DNA of 64,000 nt from Dendrobium chrysotoxum. Its lineage: Eukaryota; Streptophyta; Magnoliopsida; Asparagales; Orchidaceae. The stretch lies in NCBI GenBank assembly GCA_019925795.1, contig CM034304.1:4527471-4591470 (forward strand), given 5' to 3'. Made by a program: the position numbers and the translations under genes. The notes below the pieces were generated by a model, which was not told the origin of the DNA, made no database searches, and saw only the letters and a program-made list of their open reading frames with translations. Positions 24,675 through 38,070 of this stretch are shown here, in pieces (the stretch's first letter is position 1; every line of letters starts with the position of its first letter).

Positions 24675-27600
24675 CTATGTGATAGAAATACTATCACATT
24701 CCTTCCTAATCAAGTCGACAATGCTTGATGGAAGGTTACCAAACATAGAACAATCCCAAAAAAGATCTCCTAATAAGGCACATTTAGCACAAGCATCCAC
24801 TAATTTGTTACCCTCCCTAGACACAAAATGGAAATTTACATTAAGGAAACATTCCAACAAAGAGAAATCCATTCTATGCACCACCTTATTCGTGGCCTTC
24901 ATCAAAGAATTCTAAAGAAGCTCAATCACATTGATATTATCACCTTCGACAATAATACCATTTATTCCATTCATCCAAGCTTGAATAAAATTCTTAAAAT
25001 CAAAAACAGCAATTAGTTCCAGTAGAGAAATGTCCCAATGAAGCATCATTTTCCCATAAACCATAATAAATCTTTCTTTATGATCCCTCAAAACACCAGC
25101 TATACTTGCTTTATTAGAATCCTGTATAGAAGCATTCACATTAAGTTTAATCAAATTTTTAGGTGGGGGATACCAAGCTTTAAACAACAAATAATGCTGA
25201 TTAGTATCCTAGATCTTATAAATAGGAATAAACAAAGGTTGTAACAAGAAAGATACAATATTTGCTGTTAGAGAGTTGGAAGATAAAACCTGCCTTCCAT
25301 GCGAATAACACTTCCTTGCCTTCTAGTTCTGATAAATAGCGGACATATAAATTTTAACCATCCTAGAATTCGTATGAGAAGCTTTTCCTAATTCCTTCCA
25401 ACATTGAGACAAATTAATGAATCTCAGTAATTGAATACCCCACCTTTCCAGAATTTGGAAAATTTCAAGTAGCTTAAGACATTATGTAGAAATATGGGTA
25501 CTGTTTTCTTCTTAATTGCAACCTCTAGGACATATAGTGGACTCATGAAGTCTCCTATAATTCATCCAATAGTTAGTAGGCAATGCCTCATTCATAAGCC
25601 TCCACCAAAATAGTGTTACCTTGGGAGTAAGTTTTAACTTCTTCATCCACTTGCAGTTAACAATATTATTTGCATTATTATTCCAAGCTTAGAACGTCGA
25701 AGCAGCTACTGACTTCCCATTATTATTTACAATCAGTTCCAATTGGTCTTACTGAACTCTTTATCTACAGGAATTTCAGAAATTAATCTTACCAAATCTT
25801 TTGAAAATAAAGAACACATAACTTCCTTACTCCAATACCCATTTTCGTCCAGCAATGCAACAACAGATTTACCTTCAACTTCTTGAATATTGAACATAGT
25901 TAACTACTTATTTAAACATCTATTCAATATCCACATATTATTCAGAATATAAATTGACTTCCCATTTGAAATTCTCCGTTTGACAATTTGCTTCAATGAA
26001 TTAGCTCTATCTCTAATAAAATGCTAAGCTGTGGATGCGTTTCTCCTTGCCTCTTCTTTCCATATATCATATCCATACTTAGCTCCAATAATCTTGCTAA
26101 GTAATGAACTTCTATTCTGAATAAAGTTTAACGCAATACTAGCTCTCAAAGGGCCTTGTCTTTGAGCAGCCCCTTGAATACTAAAGCCTCCCTAATCAAC
26201 ATATTTACAAAGAGTTTCCCAAGATATGTAGTGCATACCTCTTCTTCCTTGATCCTTATTCCATAAGTAGTTTCCATAATGCTTATCAATATTATTGAGT
26301 ACACTCTTTGGTACCAATGAGTGTGATATAGAGAATAGAGGAATTGAAGAATATACCGACCTCACCAAAGAAATTTTACCAGCGAAGGATAAAGACTGTA
26401 AGCCCTAAGTATTAAGCATATTCATGTCTTTATTAAGAATAAAATCAAAATCTGAATAATTCAACCTCTTTGTAACCAGCTTAACACCTAGATAACAAAT
26501 TTCATTGACTTTATGAATTCCCAAAATTCTTCCACTTTTTTTTGCCTTCCGAGAAACAGCATTTCTAAATAAAATAGTAGATTTTTCCTGATTAATTCTT
26601 TGCCCCATCCATTTGCAGTAATCAAACATAATCATATTGCTAAATATTTCTTTGGATGAAGAAGCTTCAGCTACTATCATTACATCATCAGCAAATAACA
26701 AATGGGAAACTTTGGTGAAATTAGAAGTAATTTTAATACCAAACTCCTAACCTCTTTCGAGAAAAGCTTTAGATAACAACTCAGAACACCATATAAAGAG
26801 TCGTGGAGAGAATGGACATCCTTGTATAAATCCACATTCAGCCTAGATCCAATTACTTCTCCTCCCATTAATGATGATAGAAAACTTTAGGTATGTTACA
26901 CATTAAATAATTGCATTAATAAATACCTTAGGAAATCCCATAACCAAGAGGAACTGATTCAATGCTGCCCAGCTCATACTGTCATATGCTTGCTCCATAT
27001 CAAGTTTGAGCAACATAAATCCATGTTTAGATTTGGAGAATCTAAGCTTATTAACAATCTCATGAGAAATAAGATAGTTATCAAAAATCTATCTACCAGG
27101 GACAAATGCTCCTTGTTGATCAGAGACCACACACGGAATAACTTCCTTCAATCTATTGCATATGATACTAGCCACAACCTTGTAAATGGTTTCACATAAA
27201 CTTATTGGCTGAAACTTTTTGACTTCATTAGCATTACTAACTTTAGGGATCAAGACTACCAAAGTTTCTTTCCAATCTTACAGCATACTTCCTGATTCAA
27301 AGAAATCACTTACTACATTCCATACCTCCATATGAATAATATTCTGAAAAGACATGAAAAAGAAAGAGTTAATCCCATCACTCAGGAGACTTGTTATTGT
27401 CCATCTTCATAACCGAAGCTCTTCTGTCAACTTACAATCAGTTTTAAAGTTCGGCAACCCATCCAGAGAACAATCCCTATTTTTCCATTTCTTCATAAAG
27501 AAATCTTCATATATAGATTGAATACCGTCTGGATCAGTTACACTATCTCCATTTCAGTTCTTAATTTGATGAATGTAATTGCCATTTCTTCTAGCATTTG

Positions 27601-28709
27601 CAAAATTATAAAAGAACCTAGAATTATTATCTCTTTCCTCCAACCATTGAGCTCTAGAACGTTGCATCCACCACGTCGCAAGTCTATCTAGAGAAATGTT
27701 AAGGTCATGAACTTTCATTCTCAAAATAGATAACTTTCTTGGGCATAGACCAAAAACACACTTCTCTTCTTGTAAAGCCAAAATATCTATTTACAGTTCA
27801 GTTTTCAGTTCATTTAAGTCTTGCATTTTCTTCTTACTCCAATAATGAAGACATTTAAGAGACCTTGATAACTTTCTTTGGAGGATATTCGAAGCACTGC
27901 CATAGTCAAGTTTATTCCAAGCTTTCTAAACCACACCCCAAGAAGCATCATAAGAGCACCACACATTTTCAAATTTGATAGATTTCTAAAAAAACACTTT
28001 ACTATTAGTCAAATTCAGAAGGATTGGATAGTGGTCTGAAGCAATTCTGGGCAAATGATTGATAAAAGCAAATGGAATAAGATCCAAGGCTCTAGAATTG
28101 AGACAAATTCTATCCAAACTTTCCCAGATCTGGGCAAGTCCCTCTTTGTTATTACACTAAGTAAATTTAGGCCCCCTAGACCCAATGTCATGAAAATCAT
28201 TCTTATTTAAAAAATCCTTCGTTTCTTGCGATCCTTTAGAAAATATGAATCTTTTTCCTCCTTTTTTTTCAAATTTGGATAGGATGCAATTAAAATCACC
28301 CCCAATAATACAAGGATCCATAGCAGATGAATAGCCATCAATCAATTCCTAAAGTTTCCTTCTTTCATAAGAATTTTTATTACCATAAATAATGGCAAGA
28401 GTGCAAGTAAATCCCTTTGGATTAGTTAATTTTCCAATGATACATTGATTCAAAGAATCAAGCATGTTAAATGAGGAAATATTACTCTTCCATAGAGCTA
28501 GAATACCGCCAGAAGTACCCTTAGCATAAAAATGAAAAATATCCCAATCACTCCCGATAATTCTACTAACTTCATTTCTATCCATAGAAACCAATTTGGT
28601 TTCCATAATGCCAGCAAAAAAACACCATTATCTTTAACCACAGTCCTTAAATAGTGGAAGCCTATTTTTTCTTAGCTCCCCTACAATTCCAAAAAAGCAA
28701 AGAAGACAT
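24675..28709 (-). pseudogene. LINE ORF2 (endonuclease, reverse transcriptase, RNase H), broken
   Basis: ORF2 supplies nicking and reverse transcription for target-primed insertion. It starts at 28709 with MSSLLFWNCRGA, the classic L1 endonuclease start. Endonuclease landmarks follow: GGDFNCIL (about 28280) and SDHYPILL (about 28030). The reverse transcriptase shows GFIQGCPFSPRLFIW (about 26780-26830) and the FADD catalytic motif (about 26690). A zinc-finger-like region lies near 25400-25700. The end (25190-24675) is an RNase H domain with IVEGDNINVIELL and FHFVSREGNKLVDACA. Stops and frameshifts occur throughout, so this is an old dead copy. Confidence 0.9.
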
Positions 28710-30487
28710 TAATAATTTAATGGGGAACATCCCCCAACACCATTCACCTTCTCTCCTCCTTTCTTTCCTCTAAGACTGCTTTTTAGAGGTCCAAAATTTT
28801 TAACATCCTTCTTCATATTAGCATTGGTTGTAAGATTAGAATCAATATTCTGAGAGGGAATACCTGAGTTTGCAACTAATCCAGGAGGAACAACTTGAGT
28901 TCGCAAGCTACCCTTCCCATCTTTTCTACTCAAAGAAGAAGGAAGACCATTCTAATCAGGATCTTCACTGAAAGACTCATCTTGAATACCTTGAATAAAA
29001 GCAACTTCTTCTTCACCATAAGCAATAATTGCAGCAACACAATCAGCTTCTTTTGCTGGATTTAAATCAGATTTAATATTCTCGATAGCAGCTGATTACA
29101 ATTCCTTGTCATCTTCCAAATATCCCATCAACACTTTTTTCAGGTTGGAATTTAAGGTTGCAGACTCTTTAATTCCCACCAAATCTTCCATTATTATTTC
29201 ACCTTCCTCAGCCACAATAATATTCTCCTTATCTACATTCTTTCCCCTATTATTAGATATCTTCAAATCCTTAGTTTCCTCACCGACAATATTGACTACC
29301 TCCACCAAAGATGAATTACTATTATTACTCTTATTATACCTCATATGCAACGAGGCCCCTTTAGATACTCCTTGAGCTAACCTCTTATTCTTTTTATACT
29401 TGACATGATCCGATGGTCCATAGGTTTCATTCTTATCAATTTCTTTCCCCATAATCTCTATGTTACCTTTACCTTGCTTCTTAACAACTTCAATCGCTTC
29501 ATCAGGCACCAAACCTTTCTTCATACAATCACTTTTAACATGGACAGTCATCCTACATTGAAAACATAATGTAGAAATCTTCTCGTATTCAACTATTTGG
29601 AAAAATCATCCCGCCACACTCTCCACCCAAACACCCAAGGGAAGACTTTGGTCCAGCTTCACACGAACACAGACTCTTGCCAATTCTCTTCTGCCCCATT
29701 GAAACATGTTACCATCTAACATCAATGAAACTCCCACTATAGAAGTAACTCTTGCCACATTAACCTCATCCCAACATTGCAAGGGCAAATGAGGCATTCT
29801 AATCCAAAAAGGTGAGATCAAACCTTTCAAAGATAAAAGGGAAAACTCTGGAGTCCATTTATTCATACCTATGATATGGCCATTCATGTGCCATGGGCCA
29901 TCTATAAGAACACCAACCAAAGCTTAGGCAGATTTAAAAGAACATAAGAACTAACCCTTGCCAAGGGTAGTAAAGTGAAACTGTTCAAATTGTAACCATT
30001 GACGTCTTAACTCCCAAGCCACTATGTTAGAAGGAATTTCTTTACCAAAAACTTTGGTCACCAAAGAGTTTTTTAGGATACTTACATTCAAAAACTCATT
30101 GGCCTTATATAATTTCACTGCTTTACCATCATCTGGCAACACGTCATCTTTATTCTTAAAATTTACTTTGATGTGAGGCTTTTTAGACCAAGGATTACCT
30201 AAACCAATATCATTCCCATTCCTTAAATGCATTCCATCAAGAACAGGTAATTCATTAAGGACCTTCTTCGAAGCAGAATCATAGAAACCACCTTCCGAAC
30301 ACTTATCACCATTTTGAATAATATTTTTGTTAACAAGTTTCAAGGAATTCACATTTATCGCACTATTGTCAGGGATTGCATTTGAATTTCTGAATCAACT
30401 AACATAAATATTCATTCCTGAAGAAGAAGCTTCGAAATTGTTTGGTTTCAAAGGAGAATTAATAGGACATCGCACAGTTCGAGGCAT
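28709..30487 (-). pseudogene. LINE ORF1 (DUF4283 domain and CCHC zinc knuckle), broken
   Basis: ORF1 of plant L1 elements makes an RNA-binding protein. The ATG at 30487 opens MPRTVRCPINSPLKPN, followed by a TGA after about 30 codons. The DUF4283 region gives VAWELRRQWLQFEQFHF and the typical GPWHMNGHIIGMNKWTPEF, then FWIRMPHLPLQCW. A CCHC knuckle, CFQCRMTVHVKSDC, lies at about 29520-29565. The tail is Lys/Asn-rich and ends with a TAA at 28709-28711 that shares one base with the ORF2 ATG (TAATG). Several stops and shifts lie in between, so it is not functional. Confidence 0.85.
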
Positions 30488-33400
30488 TTAACAAACAACC
30501 TCATGGGAAATAGCCTTACCTTTACCTTCAACATAAGTAGTTTTCTTAGGAAAATTTTCATCAAATTCCTTTATCACTATACCTGTACAAACCCATCAAA
30601 CGTAGTGACATCATTAAGGACAATAATTAAGGACCTTGATTAAAAAACTTTGAAAAATTATCATAATTGGGATACATATCCTCTTGACTTGAAATCTTGA
30701 CCATTTAAACTTAGTAACACATATAGCCTTAAAAAGAAATTTCACTGAATTTTGAAGTTATTTAGCCCTCTAACTTATTTAATCAAAATAAAACCTTAAT
30801 TAAGACTTAAAACCCTCAAAAATTGTCATAAATCAAATTTAAACCTAAAAATTACAAATAAGATCTCTAACTGACCAAAATTAATTTTTTTAACCAATAA
30901 AAAATAAAAGCCCCTTGACTGGACATAAATTTGATCTTACTTTATTTTTAATTAAAATTCAACATTTAATTAAAATAACTAAAAATTACAAAAAATTCTC
31001 AAAAACTAGATAATCCCTCTTTAGATCATTTTCGAATCATTGGAGGTGATTTCAAGAAGTTTGGAATTAATTTAGATTTAAATCTTCAAAAACCTACTAA
31101 TTAAGTTAATTAAATAATTTAATTAATTTAACAAACTTTGAAAAATCATAACTAATTCAAGAAAACTCTAAATTGAGTAAACTCAAAGGCATTCAACTCA
31201 TATTATGGTCTAATATTTATCAAAAATATTAAACTTCTAGAAATTAGTTAAAGTCAAAAGTCAATAGTTTGGTTAAATCGAAGTCGAAATCAAGTCAAAA
31301 CTTCAAACCTTCATAATAAAATGTAAAAAAATCCAAACCCAATGTTGTTATAGTCTAACTGATCGTGTTAAGGTCTAATATTTTAATAAAATACTAACTT
31401 TCCAAAAATCACTTTAAATCAAAATATTAACTTTTGACCCCTTTAATTAAATATATTAAATAATACAAATAAATCTAGAAAATTAAGCAATTAATTTTAA
31501 AATCCAAGAAAAATTAATTCAATTATAGAACCAGTAATTAATCAGTGTTAATCTAAAATCATCAACTTTCAAACCTTAATCAAATCAAAATTCTTAACTA
31601 TATTGGTTACTACTAGGTAACCCAAGCCTACGAGGCTATTAAATTAGCCCCAAGGAAGGTGAGATAAACTTCACGGCCTCGGTGAGCAACAAAGGTGGTA
31701 GTAAATAAACATTTAAAACACAGTTTGAAATCAATTTTAAGCCATTAATACCAAAACTCAAACTTAAATCCTTTAAGCCTTTAAACTAACTAGAATTTCA
31801 AGCAACTTCAATCAAGTGCTCTATATAGGATTTATCCAACCTACACAGCCTACCTCACACACTTTAGATGGTTTTTTAAGACAACCTACTCTAGCCTTTG
31901 GCTAGGCCGGTGTTTTGATTTACTGTAGTTATTTGTCGGATTTTCAGTGCTTTTCACTACATGCTATTTGTTAATAGTAAAATTGATTGACGTGATTGTT
32001 CATTTAAATTCCTACACTATATATTTTGATTTGATTGTGTGATAGATCTACCCTTAGGTTTGGAGTGATTTTTACTAACAAGATCTTATGCAGGTGGCCA
32101 TGCTCGTATAGGGCAATTGAATAAAAGGGGGAAATAAAATAAAGCTTTAAAATTGACATATTTTATGCATGTGCTAAGCATGCTAAGACCCCCTTTAAAT
32201 TAAAAAGAGCATGACTAAGCGTGGCTGTGTTTTGAGCATTTAAATTTTAATATATTAACTGCTTGGGATGTTTATATAACTGCTGATTATTAGGATAACC
32301 CTACAGGTTATTCAGTCTAATTTTTTCTTTTAAATTTAGATGTAATTTGATTTGAGAATTGACTTATAACATTTAAGTGCTTTGAGATGGTATATACAAA
32401 TCCTACTTAGATTCCAAAGAGGAGAGGACATCCCTTAGGGTAGAGTCCTTCTCCATTTGGAAGTTTAAGTTAAGATACTTTCAAAGTATCCAAAGAGAAA
32501 AAATAACTCCCCTTTCCAAGGGGAGTTTCTTTTCATTTGGATATCCAGACCCGGTGGATTCAAAGAACTCATGGAAGGACAAAGAAGTGAAAAATGAGAA
32601 GAATCCCAAATCTTAAAGTCACTTAACTTTTAGGAGTAGAATTAGGGTTATGGTTAATAGTACCCGGCCACTTTTAAATTTAAGCAATATGTGTTTCAAT
32701 ATTAAGTGGCACTTGCCACATGGCCTTTAAATTTGTTTAAGTAATGCGATTTGATTTGATTAATTACTTGATGTTGATTGCGATTAGGATTTGTATGCTT
32801 TTAGAAGTTTTTTTGGTATTTTTTGCATGTCGATCTTTGTTCTAGCCTGGAACCCGATCAAAGGCTTGTGAGGGTACGAATAAAACTTTTTCTAATTAAA
32901 TAAAACTAAAAGATTTAAGGTCAGATAAAAACTCTAACATTTTAAGAAGTAAGCCCGAGATCACCGGGAGTTTTTCATAACCATATTTATTGCATCTTTG
33001 CTCCTTTTGTTAGGCACCTCTCCGCCTGCATGTTCCAGCAGACCACCTGGCCTTTGAGGGTGTAGTTCTGTCAAGGGGATCTGTGCACTTTAGAGAAAAA
33101 ATCTATTATTTTATGCCTTTTTTTATTCTGATTTAAAGCATTCGAGTCAATTAACATTCATTGCACTAGAAATAAATTAAAATTGTGTCTTAATTTTTAA
33201 TTATATTTCTAGCTTAAGGATTTCACCCAGCATAAGTCAAGGGGCCAATTAGAAATCTGCTCTAGATGTCAGCCCTACTCTCCTTAAACTAATCTTAAAT
33301 AACATCCCTAACCACTCTTTGATCACAGACCTGACTCATGATTTTGAAGCATTTAGGTGGTTTAGCTGGCTCCCTAATCCAGACCAGGGAAAGTACACAT

Positions 33401-34476
33401 TTGCATTGCATTAGTTAGATTTTGGGTCACTAATTTTTTGTACCCAATTTTGACTTAGGTTCTGAGACAAATTTTTAATCTTAAGTCCTCAACTTTTGGG
33501 ATTTGAATCCCAACCTTTTAATAAAATTAACAACTCAAACATTAAATCTCTTACCATCAAATTCAAGCCTAGCACTTAGGATAGGCTTGGGTGCTTATGA
33601 TGTGATTCATAATCCTAAGTACCTCCTACCCCTCTTCTTTTGACTCCAGAAATAACTGTTCAACCTTGAACCAAACCTTATTGAAATTCCAACCCTTACC
33701 TCCTATGATATCGAACTTTGAATTCTTAAATAAAATTTGTATCGATAATTTAATCAAGAGTATTCGTAAAAAATTTTTGGTTTCCTACGATGTAATTAAC
33801 TACGAGGGCTTGTACTTGTAGGAGATTTTAAAACCCAGATCTAATTTTTAAAAATTATATTTGTCAAAAGTTCAATTAATTATCTTTGGGAAAATCAAAC
33901 CCAACGATCATTATCATTATTTTCAAACTATCGATAATAATTGATATCTTCCTTCCTTAGAGAGATATATCAATTATAATCATAGTTTTGATTATGAAAT
34001 TTGTGATCTCTTTATCCAGATTAACATAGTCAAATATGTGATCAACTTCCATTTTGACCTTCTAAAGTCATATATGATTCTTCCCTAAGTTTGACTATGA
34101 TAATCAGGGTAAATACGAAGTTTTGAAATTCGAACCCCTTAGGGAATAATATGTTCACCTCCCGAGGTGATTTATCATTCTTAATGATGTATTCAATTTC
34201 AAAATAAAAATTCTAGAAATTAAACTTTCCCAAAGAAAATTAATCTTTTTCAAACCAATATTATTTTTCAATCAAATAAAAAATGTTGACTGTTCTAAGG
34301 AAAATCTCTCTCTCCATCTTTAATAGTGGTATGAATTTTATTGAATTGGTAGTTCTAACTACCTTTCCTTCTGTTGGTCCCTCTACCCATTTCTCTCTTG
34401 GTTGAGTGTGGCCAACTCAATTAGGACAAGTGAAAAGAGAGGTGAGTGTACGAGACCTCTTTCAATGTCTTGGATT

Positions 34477-35400
34477 TGACATTTTGCCTCCAAATTAATT
34501 GGTAGAGTAAAAGTGTCAAGTAAAATTCTTTAAAATCCTTCTGTATATGTTGCAAACTCACATGCAAATAAATCTTCAACATGATAAGTGTCATGATTTA
34601 TAGAAAATTCTTTAATTTCAAAATCGTAGTTCTAATTGTCTAGTGAAACTATATCTTTTTCAATTCTTAATCGATTTCTATATCTTGTCATTACATATGA
34701 GATTATAATCCTTATAATTCAATATGTTTGATAAGATATAGATTTCTCCTCTAAATTGAATTCAAAAGCTTAAATCCTTCTGGAAAAGTCAGTCTTGGAC
34801 ATTTCACTTCCAAACATTTTGTCAGGGTTAAAGAGTCGAGTCTACTTCATTATTTCTCCCCCAAAAATTGTAAACCTTTACGTTGAATGCAAGTTCAACA
34901 TATTGAGTTTCAAAAATTAGGGGAGATGCTGCCAGATTTTCAATCTTTCAAATCTTTTCAAAATTATCCAGATTCAATCATCATTACCATATGCTTGCTG
35001 CTCACTCGTAGTCTAATATAGGTAATGCAACTTTAAATTTAATTCCCTAGGCTCTGGCATTTCTCCCCCAATTTACTTGGCAGGATCGAAGGGTCGAGCC
35101 AATTCTTGAGATCTTCTAATCAAATGTTATAAACCTACACATTTGAGTGAAACTTAATGTGTTGAGTTTCAAAATTTAAAGGAAATCCATTCACTTTTAA
35201 CCTTTAGCCCAAATTCAACTTTTACATTGAATTCAAGTTTGATTTTAACTTCAAATTTAACTTTAATTTTAATTTCAAATTCAAATTCTAGCTTTAACAT
35301 TTTACCCTAAGTCAATTGGTGTAGTGAGAGAGTTAAGTTCAACTCTTAAGTTCTCCTCGTCAATGTTATGAACCACCGTGTTGAATGAAAACTTAACAAG
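34477..35400 (+). repeat. Four diverged copies of a 240-320 bp tandem repeat
   Basis: Related blocks start near 34477, 34797, 35055 and 35297. Each begins with a form of GACATTTTGCCTCCAAATT, passes through 'aaagrgtcgag', and ends with a phrase like gttgagtttcaaaattt. Copies are much diverged. They lie just upstream of the degenerate ORF. No coding function is visible. Confidence 0.6.
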
Positions 35401-35511
35401 ATTGAATTACAAAATTTTGAATATAATTAATCAAATCCAAAATTCAAATTCAATTTCAAAATCAACTAATTCAAAATACATTTTCTTAATTCCAGGAAAT
35501 TGAGCACTCAA

Positions 35512-36120
35512 ATGGCTGGGAAACTCATCTTCTCCATGGATAAAAACTTGATAGTAGAAAGAATCACTTCTGGTAATTTAATCTAGTTTGAAATGGAATT
35601 CCAAAACTTCAAGATATCAGTCGACAAAGAAGAAATGATTGATATATCTATCAGAATATAAAGGGATGTCCCCTTAGTTGAGATTACTTTAGGATAAGGA
35701 GTTGACTCCCCCATCTTTAAGATGGAGGACGCTGTCGCCCCTTTACCCTCTATACCCTCTGCTCAGGTGGATAAGAACCATAAGTCAATAACGACAAAAG
35801 AATTACCATCTCAATCCAAGATTGGGTCAAGTTCTAGGACCCCTATCATCAGCAAAAACAAGAGGGAGAACTACCTTCAAAGAGTCAGAAAGAAGGTTCC
35901 TAAGGCTAGAAAGGCTGCTGAGTTGAAAGCCTTAAAGTTAGACAAATTTGGGGCTAATCAAGAGTTCATTAATCCTTCTACGTACCCCTTCCTTGGTGGA
36001 AATCATTTTCACCCCTTTCTTGTTACTCAAAGGAGGGAGGTTGTAAAGACGAGAGCGCGATCTTCAAAACACCTTCTTTACTACTACACAATGAGAATCA
36101 ATCAAGCCAGAACTGAATAA
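35512..36120 (+). pseudogene. Degenerate ORF of unknown function in the LARD-like interior
   Basis: One frame runs from ATG 35512 (MAGKLIFSMDKNLIVE) to the stop at 36118-36120, interrupted by three in-frame stops before 35722. From 35722 it is open for 132 codons. The open part is basic, Lys/Arg-rich (KKVPKARKAAELKALKLDK) and ends QARTE. It is the only coding-like stretch in the interior and could be a relic of a gag-like or accessory protein. I do not recognise a domain. Confidence 0.35.
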
Positions 36121-38070
36121 ACACTAGAATTAGGCTCTAGGCCCCCAGTTAAGGGTTATGACCCGTCAACTCTACTAGAAGATTTTAATTCACATTTTTA
36201 TACGTGTCCCACTACATCACCTACAAAGGAGGAGGTGTAAAAACTACTCGGGGTGCTACACTCTTAACTACTAAGTCACTAGTAATGAGAGAGGAGGAGA
36301 TAATCTAAGATTGTATCAAATTGTGATACCGTTGAAATTTAACTTTCAATGGGATCCTATCAAGATAAATCTTTTGATTTTTTTTTAATGATGCCACATC
36401 AACTAGGATAGTGCAGACCCCATAATAGTCTCTCCCTCCAAGGAGATTGTAAGAATCTAATTCCATACTGCTAGGGTCTTGCCACCTAGACTTGCAACTT
36501 TTTAAAGAAAGGATTCCAATTTCTCAAGTGTATTGATTTTAGATTTTCAAGATAGTTGAATAACCTTTTTAAAGAAAATTGACCTCTACTTTAAATCAAA
36601 AGGAGGAGAGAATTGTATTTGAGTGCATCAAATGTTTAAATGTCCCTCACTCTCACCGCTTGTGTGGGTTAATTTAATATTTTAGTTAAAATCTACATCA
36701 AGATTAAGTTGACTTTAGAAATAAATTTTTTCTTAATGCTCTTGCAATTTTCTATCTTAGATAGATGTCTCTTGCATGCTTAAAATTTGTTCAATGATTT
36801 TCAAAAGTCAAGCTTATCTTCTTTTCAAAAAGATTGGGTCTTGCCTTCGGGATTATCTGTCCTTATATAAGAGAATGAGTTTTCTTCTCTTATACTTGAG
36901 ATGTAATTCTGATATTCAAATAAAGAAATTGAAGCCTCTCGTTAAAAAAAAATCAAAACAAATTCAAAAATTCTCAAAGTTCATAAAAAAAACAATAAAT
37001 GCACAAAGTGCACCAAGATTCAAAAGATGCGTGAATGCACCAAAAACTCAAAAATAGTGCAAAATGCACTATAAATCAAAAGATGCACAATGTGCGCCAC
37101 AAAAAAAGAAAGAAAGAAGAGGCTCCCTTCTTCTTAATTGCTTGACTTTGAAAAATCTTGAACCTAGATTATTTATCATGCATGAATCATCATTATATAG
37201 AGAAATATCATGCAAGATAATTAAAAAGATTCAAATTTCTCTTTCCAACATAAATCCCTTTGAAATTGATTTTAATTCAAAATTCATATAAAGGAGACCC
37301 CGATTTAGTTTCTAAGAATCTTGGTCTGGGTCAACAAAACTTAAATCTTTAAATCCTTTCAGGTTTGTTGGAGTTGATCAACATTTCATTGTGCTTCTAA
37401 ATTTGTTCTGGCTTGTCATTCCGATAGGGTCCAAATAGCTAGAGGAAGTTTTCTTATAAGAAGAATGAATCTTCAACTCTTCATGGAAATTCAAATCTAG
37501 TCCTTGAGGAATGTGTGTGAGTTCTTTCATATAGGCATCTTTCCTTTGAGGCCTTCTATATAAAATTACACTCTATGTTGGGTCCAAAATCAATCCCACT
37601 AGAGGAGTATGTTCTAATATTAGAAATTATCATTCAAAATCAAACCATGCCCTTTGGTGGGTCCAAGATCTTTCTGATCTAGGACCGTAGATTCCTTCGC
37701 TGGAACGTATTGTTCTAAATCAAACTATAACTGAGCAGAGTGCCCGACTCCAATTCAAGGAGCTCAAGGGCCTAAAATAAAGTCAAGTTTGAGCTCAATA
37801 AAGTTTGAAAGTTCATAAGTCACGGGTGATTTTAGATTATAATAAATGGTGTCACTTTAGAACTTTCTAAGTAGGAGACTTTGTCGTAGTCTTTTAGAGA
37901 CCACTTCTAATCAATTATAAATTAATTAGAAAGCTTGAATCAACGTTGACTGGATTGTTTATTCTAATGATGATCTTTAAGGAAGTTTCCCTTAATTGAT
38001 CAACCCTGAAGAATGCCACCCAATATTTTCAAACATCGGGGAGACTCTTCAGGAAGTACCATGCCAGATG
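36121..38070. other. Non-coding interior of the LARD-like element
   Basis: No supported gene. Around 36990-37100 are repeated words of the type AAAAGATGCACAATGTGCGCC, resembling words in the 3' region of the copia element (50011 and 50114). Small ORFs here are K-rich by composition only. Confidence 0.4.

Larger units (their letters stand above)
24611..30587 (-). mobile_element. Decayed L1-type LINE, full length, antisense, inserted in LTR A
   Basis: The element reads right to left. Its A-tail appears as the T10 tract at 24611-24620. A 14-bp target duplication brackets it: caaacccataaaac at 24597-24610 and caaacccatcaaac at 30588-30601, one mismatch. It carries ORF1 (DUF4283 plus CCHC knuckle) and ORF2 (endonuclease, reverse transcriptase, zinc-finger and RNase H regions), all broken by stops and shifts. 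The length of about 6 kb is usual for a complete plant L1. Confidence 0.92.
20634..33240 (+). mobile_element. Long LTR (copy A) of a pol-less LTR retroelement, interrupted by a LINE
   Basis: It starts TGTTCATCTCATTTTTGTATGAGG directly after the satellite. The same start occurs at 39882 (copy C) just after a polypurine tract, which marks it as an LTR 5' end. A and C align over kilobases with scattered differences; C lacks A's 21030-21640 and 21720-22070. The part before the LINE (20634-24610) is joined after it (30602 on), as shown by copy B, which contains the same passage uninterrupted (54650-54710). Homology to B continues to about 33240. Without the LINE, A is about 6.6 kb, an exceptional LTR length. 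The true 3' end and a primer-binding site were not found. Confidence 0.75.

Noticed and set aside
24679..25244. Plus-strand ORFs over the LINE RNase H region
   Set aside because: Antisense shadows of the LINE RNase H domain.
29106..29375. 89-codon plus-strand ORF
   Set aside because: Antisense shadow of LINE ORF1.
33240..33800. Primer-binding site for the LARD-like element
   Set aside because: No match to common plant primer tRNA complements after the end of A/B homology.
36776..37291. Two short Lys-rich plus-strand ORFs
   Set aside because: Composition-driven in A-rich, repeat-bearing DNA; no conservation or start context.
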